The notes beneath the pieces are model-generated. The model was not told the origin of the DNA and did not search any database. It saw only the letters and a list, made by a program, of their open reading frames with translations. Of a stretch of 7,698 nucleotides of DNA, positions 1 to 6,075 are shown one piece after another. Location of the stretch: the NCBI GenBank assembly GCA_964387935.1, contig CAYLZN010000286.1:1-7698 (forward strand), written 5' to 3'. The DNA comes from CAYLZN01 sp964387935 (GTDB lineage: Bacteria; Acidobacteriota; Vicinamibacteria; Vicinamibacterales; JAFNAJ01). Each line of letters begins with the position of its first letter. Position 1 is the first letter of the stretch. Made by a program: the position numbers and the translations under genes.

Positions 1-1
1 C

Positions 2-1009
2 CAGGCGCTGGCGGCCATGCTCGACGAGGCGTGGAAGAAGGACCTGCGCTTCATGACCAACCAGGACACCGCCGCGAACCCGCGTGTGGACCAGTGGTCG
101 AATGGCACGGATCCGGCCGCGGAGCTGACGCGCATGATGGGCGTCCGCCGCTCGGCACTGGCGCGGTTCGGCGAGCAGGCGATCCAGCGTGGCGCGCCGA
201 TGGCGGAACTCGAGGAGGTCCTGGTCCCGCTGTTCCTCCACCATCGCTACCAGGTGGAAGCCGCCGCCTCGGCGCTCGGGGGACAGCACTACATTTACGC
301 CATGCGCGGCGACGGCCGGGAGCCCACGCGCCCGGTACCCGCCTCCGAGCAGCGAGCCGCGCTGATGGCGCTGCTCGCCACGCTGCACCCCTCCGAGCTG
401 CGCGTCCCTGACGCGGTCCTCCAGGCGCTGCCGCCCCGCCCGCCGGGGTGGGAGCCGACCCGTGAGCTGTTTCCGCGCCACACCGGCCCGGTCTTCGATG
501 CCATCTCCCCCGCCGTCGTGGCCGCGAGTCACACCCTGTCGTTCCTGTTCGACCCGGAACGCGCGGCGCGCCTGGTTCAGCAGAAGGCGCTCGACCCGTC
601 GCTGCCAGGACTCGAGGACGTCCTCGACCAGACCTGGACGACCGTCCTGCAGGCACCGGCCACGACTCCGTACGAGTTGGAGATCAAGCGGGCCGTCGAA
701 CGGGTGACGGTCGAGCGCCTGATGGACCTCGCCGCGCGCGCGAGGATGCCGCAGGTGCGCGCCGTGGCGACGCATCGGCTGCAGCGCCTCGCCGCGGCGC
801 GCCCCGCGACGACCGGGGCCGAGGCCGCGCATCGCGCCCTGCTCGTGCGCGACATCACCCGGTTCCTGGATCGACCGCTCGCGCCCGTGGTGCCCTCGCC
901 CGTGCCGCAGCCTCCTCCGGGCGCACCGATTGGTGACCTGGATCCGATCTGGCTGGATCGCATGGAACCCTGGTGTGGCTCGGAAGGCCTGCGGCCGTTC
1001 GTGCGGTGA
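2..1009 (+). CDS. Zinc-dependent metalloprotease, C-terminal part (DUF4953/DUF5117 type), 5' end outside window
   Basis: The frame is open from the first bases of the window to TGA at 1007-1009, giving 335 residues of a protein whose start lies upstream. The conserved stretch NQDTAANPRVDQWSNGTDP, then GAPMAELEEVLVPLFLHHRY followed by QVEAAASALGG, and YAMRGDG, are recognisable as the region downstream of the catalytic domain in large (about 800-900 residue) secreted bacterial metalloproteases annotated DUF5117/DUF4953 (Met-zincin-like). The HExxH motif of that family would lie upstream and is not visible, so activity cannot be judged here. The tail has a proline-rich linker (VVPSPVPQPPPGAPIGD) before a short end containing WCGSEG, as often seen in this family. 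The function inferred from the family is an exported or periplasmic zinc protease. It converges on the DUF2237 gene with a 37-base gap and no obvious terminator hairpin. I am confident of the family; the substrate is unknown. Confidence 0.86.
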   Translation, partial: QALAAMLDEAWKKDLRFMTNQDTAANPRVDQWSNGTDPAAELTRMMGVRRSALARFGEQAIQRGAPMAELEEVLVPLFLHHRYQVEAAASALGGQHYIYAMRGDGREPTRPVPASEQRAALMALLATLHPSELRVPDAVLQALPPRPPGWEPTRELFPRHTGPVFDAISPAVVAASHTLSFLFDPERAARLVQQKALDPSLPGLEDVLDQTWTTVLQAPATTPYELEIKRAVERVTVERLMDLAARARMPQVRAVATHRLQRLAAARPATTGAEAAHRALLVRDITRFLDRPLAPVVPSPVPQPPPGAPIGDLDPIWLDRMEPWCGSEGLRPFVR

Positions 1010-1046
1010 CGCTGGGCGCGGACCGGGCGTCGGGTGAACGGGGTCA

Positions 1047-1436
1047 CTACTGGAGGTCGAGCGCGTGCCTCGTCAGGTCTTCGAGCGTCACCACCGCGAG
1101 CGCCGCCTCGTGCGTGGACCTGAGGGCGATCGGCGGCGCCACGCCCGCGTCGAGGGCCTCCTTCCAGCGCGCCACGCACAGGCACCAGCGGTCTCCGGGC
1201 TTGAGGCCGGGGAACCCGGCGTCGGGCGCGGGCGTCACGAGGTCGTTGCCGCGACTGCGGCTGAACTCGAGAAACGCTGCGGTCATCCGCGCGCACACCA
1301 CGTGCACGCCGACATCGTCGGGTCCGGTGTCGCAGCAGCCGTTGCGATAGAAGCCGGTGCGGGGTTGCAGGCTGCAGGGTTCGAGGCGGCCGCCGAGCAC
1401 GTTGCGGGGCCCGCCGGGATCGGATGGCGTATTCAA
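1047..1436 (-). CDS. DUF2237 family protein, cysteine-rich, TTG start
   Basis: This is a 129-residue protein of unknown function. The DUF2237 signature is nearly continuous: NVLGGRLEPC (12-21), TGFYRNGCCDTGPDDVG (27-43), VVCARMT (46-52), FLEFSRSRGNDL (55-66), GFPGLKPGDRWCLCVARWKEA (74-94; CLC at 85-87) and APPIALRSTHEAAL near the end. Six cysteines (21, 34, 35, 48, 85, 87) sit in the conserved blocks and could bind metal or form disulfides; that is inference. I chose TTG at 1436 because family homology begins about ten residues after it and a -10-like TACACT lies 11 bases upstream. The reading frame continues to an ATG at 1514, but that would add 26 low-complexity residues and leave only 23 bases before the divergent permease start. 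No good Shine-Dalgarno precedes the TTG, so a near-leaderless transcript is likely. No signal peptide is seen, so it is probably cytosolic. Confidence 0.88.
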   Translation of the reverse strand: MNTPSDPGGPRNVLGGRLEPCSLQPRTGFYRNGCCDTGPDDVGVHVVCARMTAAFLEFSRSRGNDLVTPAPDAGFPGLKPGDRWCLCVARWKEALDAGVAPPIALRSTHEAALAVVTLEDLTRHALDLQ

Positions 1437-1446
1437 AGTGGCGGGG

Positions 1447-1452
1447 AGTGTA
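1447..1452 (-). promoter_or_regulatory. Putative -10 element (TACACT) for the DUF2237 gene
   Basis: Read on the minus strand, TACACT matches the TANNNT pattern and ends 10 bases before the TTG start at 1436, giving a leader of only a few bases. The best upstream partner, CCGACC at 1477-1472, has a 19-base spacer and matches TTGACA only in its GAC core, so the -35 is weak. Promoter activity is inferred. Confidence 0.35.
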
Positions 1453-1524
1453 CCATGACCGCGACTCCGCTGGTCGGCACCTCCCGCAGCGGGCGCCGTG
1501 GTAGCCACGCCCATCCGCGTGGCG

Positions 1525-1530
1525 TAAGCT
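1525..1530 (+). promoter_or_regulatory. Putative -10 element (TAAGCT) for the permease-kinase operon
   Basis: TAAGCT lies 7 bases before the ATG at 1538, so transcription would begin at or just before the start codon. No Shine-Dalgarno precedes that ATG, which fits a leaderless mRNA. I see no convincing -35 hexamer at 16-18 bases. The region is shared with the divergent DUF2237 gene, so the roughly 100 bases at 1437-1537 hold both control regions. I see no riboswitch-like conserved core there. Confidence 0.3.
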
Positions 1531-1537
1531 GTGCGCG

Positions 1538-2827
1538 ATGAACGCGGCCGACCTCGGGCCAGTGCCCGCCGAGCACCGCCGACAATCGGCCTTCGATCTG
1601 TTCCTCATCTTCGCCGGCGCGAACATCGTGGCGACGACCCTGCAGACGGGAGCCACGTTGTCGACCGGCGCCCGTCCCCTTGAGGCCATGGCCCTGATCG
1701 CGACGGGGGCCGTGCTCGGATCCGCCCTGGTGGCGGCCCTCGCGCCGCTCGGCCCACGTCTCGGGGTGCCCTCGATCGTGGCCGCGCGCGATGCGTTCGG
1801 CTGGCACGGCGCGGCCGGCCTGGCCGGCGTGCTCTACGTCACGAACTTCGCCTGGTTCGCCATCAACAACGTCATCGCAGCGTCTGTACTGGCGCGCGCG
1901 ATCGGTCCGGCCGGGAGTGAACGGGGCTGGAGCCTGGCCCTGGGACTCCTGGCCACGCTCGTGGTCTCCCGCGGCCCGGCGGCGGTCCGGTTCGCGGAGC
2001 GCGTGGCCGTGCCGGTCATGCTGCTGGTCGGGGCCGGACTGACATGGGCGTTGTGGCGCCAGCCGCCCCCGCACGTCGAGATCGCCACGGGCCTCTCCGC
2101 GTGGCGGGGACTGGACATCGTCATCGGCTACCAGGTGTCGTGGCTGCTGATGTTCGCCGACTACTCGCGCTACACGCCCTCACCGGGGCGGGCGGGCGTT
2201 GCCGTCTTCCTCGGCCTGCTGACGACCAGCCTCTGGTTCATGCCGCTCGGCTTCGTGGCGGCGCGCGCGGCGTCGAGCCTCGACCCCGGCCTGATGCTGG
2301 ACGCCTCCGGGCTCGGCACGTGGGGAGCCATCCTGCTGGCCATCGCCACCGTCACGACGAACTTCGTCAACGTCTACATGTCGACACTGGCGTGGAAGAG
2401 CCTGACGTCACGCGCGGCAGACCAGGTGTCGGTGTGGTCGATCGGCCTCATCGGCACGGCGCTGGGCCTCTTCTCCACCACATGGCTGGAACGGTATGCG
2501 GATTTCATGCTCGTCCTCGGGTCGGTACTCGTTCCGACTGGCGGCGTGCTGCTGGCGCATTTCGTCCTCCTGGGACGACGGCCGCGCGTGGCCGACCTGT
2601 ATGACCGCAGCGGCTGGGGCAGGCGCCACGGCGGCCTGCGCCCCGCCGGCCTGGGGGCGTGGCTCCTCGGGGTCCTCGTCTACTTCGGCACGTCGCGCTT
2701 CGGGGCGACGTTGCCCTCGATCGTCGTCGCGAGCCTGGGGTACCTCCTGCTCGATGCGGCGCTCGGAATTGGCGGCACACGCCCGGTGCCACGGGCTCCG
2801 GGCCCTCCTGACGGAGGCAGATCGTGA
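1538..2827 (+). CDS. NCS1 family nucleobase/nucleoside permease
   Basis: This is a 429-residue integral membrane transporter of the nucleobase-cation-symport-1 family (cytosine, uracil, allantoin, thiamine or nucleoside importers coupled to H+ or Na+). About twelve hydrophobic segments can be drawn, near residues 19-40, 48-70, 92-118, 130-146, 155-173, 193-209, 219-243, 258-285, 297-314, 320-347, 369-385 and 390-409. Family landmarks are the glycine-rich TM1 GANIVATTLQTGA (28-40), the TM2-3 loop GVPSIVAARDAFGWHG (76-91; R84, F87, G88), the TM3 aromatic WFAINN (106-111), the TM6 block SWLLMFADYSRYTPS (201-215) and TNFVNVYMSTLAWKSL in TM8 (274-289). Length is normal. The ATG at 1538 starts just before the family homology. 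The TGA overlaps the GTG start of the downstream kinase by four bases, so the substrate is probably a nucleoside or base that the kinase traps. Substrate cannot be read from sequence alone; cytosine, cytidine, uridine and thiamine precursors are all possible. Confidence 0.9.
   Translation: MNAADLGPVPAEHRRQSAFDLFLIFAGANIVATTLQTGATLSTGARPLEAMALIATGAVLGSALVAALAPLGPRLGVPSIVAARDAFGWHGAAGLAGVLYVTNFAWFAINNVIAASVLARAIGPAGSERGWSLALGLLATLVVSRGPAAVRFAERVAVPVMLLVGAGLTWALWRQPPPHVEIATGLSAWRGLDIVIGYQVSWLLMFADYSRYTPSPGRAGVAVFLGLLTTSLWFMPLGFVAARAASSLDPGLMLDASGLGTWGAILLAIATVTTNFVNVYMSTLAWKSLTSRAADQVSVWSIGLIGTALGLFSTTWLERYADFMLVLGSVLVPTGGVLLAHFVLLGRRPRVADLYDRSGWGRRHGGLRPAGLGAWLLGVLVYFGTSRFGATLPSIVVASLGYLLLDAALGIGGTRPVPRAPGPPDGGRS
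2813..2817 (+). promoter_or_regulatory. Shine-Dalgarno GGAGG for the kinase, inside the permease gene
   Basis: A perfect GGAGG lies 6 bases before the GTG at 2824 and within the last codons of the permease. It decides the kinase start and supports re-initiation or translational coupling across the four-base GTGA overlap. Confidence 0.75.
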
Positions 2828-3459
2828 GCGCAGCCTCGCGTCCCACGGGTTCCCTGGTCATCGGCGTGGCCGGCGGGTCCGGCTCGGGCAAGACCACGGT
2901 CGTCCGTCGCATCGTCGAGAGCCTCGGAGGCGCTGCGGTGACGGTCCTGGAACACGATCGCTACTATCGTGACCATTCGGACCTGCGCCTGGAGGAGCGG
3001 GCGCTGCTCAACTACGACCACCCCCACTCGCTCGACACCGAGCTGATGGTCGAACACGTCGCCGCCCTGCGGGCCGGCCACGCGATCGAAGTGCCGCTGT
3101 ACGACTTCGCGCGCTACGCGCGACGACCGACCACGGAGACCGTGCGCCCCACACGCGCGATCATTGTCGAGGGCATTCTGATCTATACCGATGCCGCGTT
3201 GCGCGACCTGATGGACATCAAGGTGTTCGTGGACACGGACCCGGACACGCGATTCATCCGGCGGCTCCGCCGCGACGTCGCCGAACGGGGCCGCACCATG
3301 GAGTCGGTGATCGAACAGTACCTCGGCACCGTGAAGCCGATGCACCTGGAGTTCGTCGAACCGAGCAAGCGGTACGCGGATATCATCATCCCGCAGGGCG
3401 GCCACAACACCGTGGCCATCGACATGCTGCTCACCCTGATCCGCGGGCTGGCGGGCTGA
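2824..3459 (+). CDS. udk: Uridine/cytidine kinase, possibly cytidine-specific
   Basis: This 211-residue enzyme phosphorylates uridine and/or cytidine to the monophosphate with ATP or GTP (EC 2.7.1.48), the committing step of pyrimidine nucleoside salvage in the cytosol. It has Walker A GGSGSGKT at 17-24, EHDRYY at 43-48 with D45 matching the catalytic aspartate (D62 of human UCK2), NYDHPHSLD at 63-71, the nucleoside-binding YDFARYAR at 93-100, IIVEGIL at 113-119, the lid-type RFIRRLRRDVAERGRT and KPMHLEFVEPSKRYADIIIP towards the end. Length matches E. coli Udk (213). Residue 98 is tyrosine, aligning without gaps to H117 of UCK2 and to the histidine in E. coli YSYVEHTR. In Thermus thermophilus a tyrosine here restricts the enzyme to cytidine. 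GTG is chosen as start for its strong GGAGG and the overlap with the permease. It converges on the next gene with a 20-base gap and no visible terminator. Confidence 0.95.
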   Translation: MSAASRPTGSLVIGVAGGSGSGKTTVVRRIVESLGGAAVTVLEHDRYYRDHSDLRLEERALLNYDHPHSLDTELMVEHVAALRAGHAIEVPLYDFARYARRPTTETVRPTRAIIVEGILIYTDAALRDLMDIKVFVDTDPDTRFIRRLRRDVAERGRTMESVIEQYLGTVKPMHLEFVEPSKRYADIIIPQGGHNTVAIDMLLTLIRGLAG

Positions 3460-3479
3460 TCGCCCGGCGCGCGACGAGG

Positions 3480-5036
3480 TCAGCGGCCTGGTCCGCTCTT
3501 TGCGCCGCGCCGTCCGCGCGCGTCCTCGAGCGCCGTGACGCGCGCCAGGACCTCCATCGCCTTGTCGGCGAGGCTCTGAGGGATATCCGCCTCGAGGAGT
3601 CGCTCCATCATGCGTCGCGCCGTCACGAGGTCGCCTTTCTGCATCAGGGCCTGGGCTTCGAGCAGCGCATAGTGGCGCCTGGAGGGTGCGAGCGTCCGCG
3701 CCCGCCGGGCCGCGTCCCGCGCGCGATCTGGCGCAGTGCCGTCTTCGAGCCACACGTGCGACAGCGACGCCCACGCTTCGGCGTAGCCCGCCATCGCCGC
3801 GACGGACTCCTCCAGAGCCTGGCGCGAGACGCGAATGGCCTCGGCGCGCGGGATCGCGTATTCGCCGGCCCGTTCGTGGAGGCGGAGCAGCGACGCGCCG
3901 ACCTGATAGGCGGCCAGGGGCTCCCCCGTCAGGGGCAGGCCGGCCGCCTTGAGCAGAAACGGCAGGCCCTCGACGTCGAGCTGCCGGTCCACGTGCAGCG
4001 CGCCCAGCAGGGCCCAGCACGAGCCGCAGGCGTCGGCGGTGCCGAGGGCGGCCTGGACGAGGGCCTGCGCCTCAGAGGTACGGTCCTGACGGGCCAGCAG
4101 CCCCGCCAGCACGCAGAGCGCCTCGGCTTCCTGGACGCGCTCCACACGCACGCCCGCGTGCGCCGCCGTCGCGGTGCCCCCGAGCGGGTACCGCTGCACG
4201 GGCCAGTCGCTGCGCGCGATGTACTTCCGCAGGTCGTCCTCCAGCGTCCCGGGGGCCATCCCGAACGCCGCACGAAACGCCGCCGACACGGCCTGTCGCT
4301 CCGCGACGCGGCGCAGGAAGTCGAACAGCCGCTCGGATCGGTCGCTCTCGGCGAGGAGGTAGTGCACGAGGGCCCAGGCCTGCGCGTAGAACATCGACCG
4401 CTTGTTGCCCTCGTTGTAAAGAGGCGAGGACGCCTCGACGAGCAGGAGGTCGTCGAGCGGCAGCCACCGTTCCTTGCGAAGCAGCGTCAGGTATTCCGGC
4501 ACCAGGTGCCCGAGCTCTGCGACGGTTCCCTCGTCGGCAAACGTCAGCGTCCCGTAGAACTCGGCCAGCCCTTCGTTGAACCACGTCGGCGGCCGGTCAA
4601 GGGACTGGCTGACGATGAGATGCGTCAGTTCGTGGTAGGCCACACTCCAGGCGCGGGCTTCCTGGTCGAGCGTCAGGGCCAGGTAGTTGGCGAGAGGACT
4701 GCCGACGAACGACCCGGCCACGCGCACGGCCTGCCCGTCGTAACGCGGGGCGTAGGGCTCGTACGATTCGAAGCGATCGAACACCAGGACGAAGGTGGGC
4801 GCCAGCGGATCGACGCGTGCGTCCGGCACGAGACGTTGAAACGCCTGGCGGAAGGCCTCGAGCGCCTCTGCGGCGCGGCGCGCGTGCGCCTCGCCGGCGG
4901 TCGTCAGCACGGTGAAGTGGGGGGTCCGCGCGCGCAGCCACGGCTCGGCCGTCTGGGCCGTGGCCGCGGACGCGAGCGCCAGCGCCCAGAGGGTCGCCCA
5001 CACGCGGTGGAGGGCGCGGAACCGGTTACGAGGCAT
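3480..5036 (-). CDS. Secreted HExxH metallopeptidase with TPR-like C-terminal region
   Basis: This 518-residue protein is probably exported and acts in the periplasm or outside. Residues 1-27 form a Sec signal peptide: arginine-rich start, then a hydrophobic run WATLWALALASAATA, with likely cleavage before Q28. The zinc-binding HELTH is at 135-139. A second motif, NEGLAEF (154-160), lies about 15 residues later and supplies E155 and/or E159 as the expected third gluzincin ligand. This spacing and the following block YAQAWALVHYLL (217-228) match the peptidase MA-like/DUF1570-type proteins common in Acidobacteria. From about 300 onward the protein is alanine-rich and helical with degenerate TPR-like repeats, clearest in residues 430-500. 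C308 and a CGSC pair (337-340) lie in this half and could form disulfides after export. ATG at 5036 is the only start giving a complete signal peptide. The substrate is unknown, and the protein could be a peptidase-fold scaffold. Confidence 0.82.
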   Translation of the reverse strand: MPRNRFRALHRVWATLWALALASAATAQTAEPWLRARTPHFTVLTTAGEAHARRAAEALEAFRQAFQRLVPDARVDPLAPTFVLVFDRFESYEPYAPRYDGQAVRVAGSFVGSPLANYLALTLDQEARAWSVAYHELTHLIVSQSLDRPPTWFNEGLAEFYGTLTFADEGTVAELGHLVPEYLTLLRKERWLPLDDLLLVEASSPLYNEGNKRSMFYAQAWALVHYLLAESDRSERLFDFLRRVAERQAVSAAFRAAFGMAPGTLEDDLRKYIARSDWPVQRYPLGGTATAAHAGVRVERVQEAEALCVLAGLLARQDRTSEAQALVQAALGTADACGSCWALLGALHVDRQLDVEGLPFLLKAAGLPLTGEPLAAYQVGASLLRLHERAGEYAIPRAEAIRVSRQALEESVAAMAGYAEAWASLSHVWLEDGTAPDRARDAARRARTLAPSRRHYALLEAQALMQKGDLVTARRMMERLLEADIPQSLADKAMEVLARVTALEDARGRRGAKSGPGR

Positions 5037-5054
5037 CGGCGAAACTCACGTCAC

Positions 5055-5083
5055 ATTCTAGGACGCCGGCGCACCGGGGTCCG
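5055..5083 (-). promoter_or_regulatory. Putative promoter for the HExxH peptidase gene
   Basis: On the minus strand, CGGACC (5083-5078; GAC core of a -35) and TAGAAT (5060-5055; good -10) are 17 bases apart. Transcription would start near 5048, about 12 bases before the ATG at 5036. It sits in the 117-base gap behind the lipoprotein gene, which suggests the peptidase has its own promoter even though both genes point the same way. Confidence 0.45.
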
Positions 5084-5153
5084 GCCTGCCGGGAGGAGTC
5101 CCACACGAGATCGGCATCGACCCTCGAGGCCTTCACCGTTGGGGCTGGGTGTC

Positions 5154-5627
5154 TCAGAAGCGGCCCTCGGCGTAGCCACGGCTGCCATCGCCGAGGTGCG
5201 CCAGCACCGCCCACCGGTCCGGCTGCAACTGGAACGGACTCAGCCGAGTCCCGTCAGGACGTTCGAAGTGGAGGGCCCCGACGGCGACGGACCGGCCGCC
5301 GAGAATCGCATCCACGCGGCAGCGAAACGCCGGAGGATGCCCCTCGCGGCCCACGGTGACCTCGACGTCGCGCCACAGGTCGGTGGTCGGGTTCTCCACG
5401 ACGATCTGGGTACCCGTGAATGTCACGACGGCCGCGACCGGTCGGGCACCCCGAGGTGGAGACCAGAGGGGACCGACCGGCGGAGAGGCCGAGTTGCGGC
5501 ACCCGCCGACGAGCGTCACCACGAGGAGCATGGCCGACAGCGGGACGGCGGGTTGAAGCCCACCCCTGCGCGGCCGATTCTCCTGGAACAGAGGCGACTG
5601 CTGCCGACCGCCCGCGGACCCGATCAT
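5154..5627 (-). CDS. Small lipoprotein of unknown function
   Basis: The gene encodes 157 residues. A long signal peptide has basic residues (RPRR) followed by AVPLSAMLLVVTLVGG and a lipobox LVGGC with the lipidated cysteine at 43, so the mature protein should be a membrane-anchored lipoprotein. The mature part begins with a low-complexity linker and then has one beta-rich domain of about 85 residues: VVTFTGTQIVVENPTTDLWRDV, an FRCRV strand, and VGALHFERPDGTRLSPFQLQP. This resembles the small Ig/FxLYD-like lipoproteins seen in Acidobacteria and Bacteroidetes; I do not recognise a named function. The start at 5627 is supported by purine-rich AGGAG and AGGTGG upstream. A later ATG at 5531 would leave only ten residues before the cysteine and no positive charge. 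Its start codon overlaps that of the divergent PilZ gene. Confidence 0.72.
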   Translation of the reverse strand: MIGSAGGRQQSPLFQENRPRRGGLQPAVPLSAMLLVVTLVGGCRNSASPPVGPLWSPPRGARPVAAVVTFTGTQIVVENPTTDLWRDVEVTVGREGHPPAFRCRVDAILGGRSVAVGALHFERPDGTRLSPFQLQPDRWAVLAHLGDGSRGYAEGRF

Positions 5628-5961
5628 GCGCCCACCTGCTCCTGCTGCTGACCGTCGCACGGCCGCTCGTGCGAAGCGCCCCGTGGACGGTTCGTTCGCC
5701 GGCCAGTCGGGGCGCCGGCCCGTCCGGATCTGCGACCTGAGCCCGACGGGGTGTTTCGTGGAGACCCTGGAGCCCGCCGCCCCAGGACAGCGCATCGAGC
5801 TTCGGCTGGCGGTCCCGGACTGGTCGACGGTCGAGGTGACCGGTGAAGTCGTCTACACCAGCCCTCCCATGGGTTATGGTGTCCGTTTCATCGGTCTCTC
5901 ACAAGCGACCGAGCTGATTCTCCAGGCGGCCACCGAGTCCCTCCTGCGCTCGGAGCCTTGA
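5626..5961 (+). CDS. Stand-alone PilZ domain protein (c-di-GMP binding)
   Basis: This 111-residue cytosolic protein consists of little more than a PilZ domain, which binds cyclic di-GMP and regulates motility, secretion or polysaccharide output through a partner. The RxxxR half of the ligand site can be read as R11-TAA-R15 (with R10 before it). The second half, DLSPTGCF, gives D37-x-S39-x-x-G42. The rest is the expected beta barrel with ELRLAVPDWSTVEVTGEVVYT and GYGVRFIGL, then a C-terminal helix. Both motifs are present, so binding is likely. The ATG at 5626 has only a weak GCGGA upstream. A GTG at 5683 would remove RxxxR, so I prefer the ATG. No diguanylate cyclase, flagellar or pilus gene lies in the window, so the pathway it controls is unknown. 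Confidence 0.85.
   Translation: MRPPAPAADRRTAARAKRPVDGSFAGQSGRRPVRICDLSPTGCFVETLEPAAPGQRIELRLAVPDWSTVEVTGEVVYTSPPMGYGVRFIGLSQATELILQAATESLLRSEP
5632..5643 (-). promoter_or_regulatory. Purine-rich ribosome binding region for the lipoprotein gene
   Basis: On the minus strand AGGAG (5643-5639) and AGGTGG (5637-5632) precede the ATG at 5627 by 11 and 4 bases. This supports that start, although the site lies inside the N-terminal codons of the divergent PilZ gene. Confidence 0.4.
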
Positions 5962-5992
5962 CTTAGCCTCGATTCGACCATCGGCTTGCAGC

Positions 5993-6021
5993 CTGCGACG
6001 CGCGGCCGGTCGTGCTACGCT
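5993..6021 (+). promoter_or_regulatory. Putative promoter for the P1 peptidase gene
   Basis: CTGCGA (5993-5998, three matches to TTGACA) and TACGCT (6016-6021, TANNNT) are separated by 17 bases. The predicted start near 6028 would leave a leader of about 48 bases carrying the GAGGGGG ribosome site. A pyrimidine run CTCCTCCTC follows the -10. Confidence 0.4.
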
Positions 6022-6060
6022 CTCCTCCTCGTGCACCCGGCTCTTGCACCCGGCGACGTC

Positions 6061-6067
6061 GAGGGGG
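6061..6067 (+). promoter_or_regulatory. Shine-Dalgarno GAGGGGG deciding the P1 peptidase start
   Basis: This purine run lies 8 bases before ATG 6076. It favours that start over the in-frame TTG at 5986, which precedes the predicted promoter, and over GTG at 6031, which has only pyrimidines upstream. Confidence 0.6.
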
Positions 6068-6075
6068 ATGCCACG

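Noticed and set aside
1437..1537. Thiamine (TPP) riboswitch upstream of the NCS1 permease, as for CytX-type transporters
   Set aside because: The region is only about 100 bases, shows no CTGAGA-type conserved core, and the predicted transcript start is at the ATG.
577..1689. A 370-codon minus-strand open frame covering the metalloprotease end and DUF2237
   Set aside because: It overlaps DUF2237 in a different frame and runs antisense to the protease. Composition is low-complexity, and the DUF2237 frame has real homology.
3460..3479. Bidirectional terminator between udk and the HExxH peptidase
   Set aside because: The 20-base gap has only GC-rich sequence without a stable inverted repeat or T-run.
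2680..4020. A 446-codon open frame on the minus strand opposite the kinase
   Set aside because: Low-complexity arginine/alanine translation antisense to udk, with no family motif; a shadow frame.
5026..5214. A 62-codon minus-strand frame spanning the gap between lipoprotein and peptidase
   Set aside because: It overlaps both flanking genes and the likely promoter, and has no recognisable motif or ribosome site.
3672..5651. A 659-codon open frame on the plus strand opposite the HExxH peptidase
   Set aside because: It is antisense to a gene with clear family motifs and a signal peptide. The translation is rich in R, G, A and P with no recognisable domain, typical of shadow frames in GC-rich DNA.
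5986..6075. Upstream starts (TTG 5986, GTG 6031) for the P1 peptidase
   Set aside because: TTG 5986 lies before the predicted promoter. GTG 6031 lacks a ribosome site, and the added residues spoil the signal peptide. ATG 6076 has GAGGGGG at the right distance.
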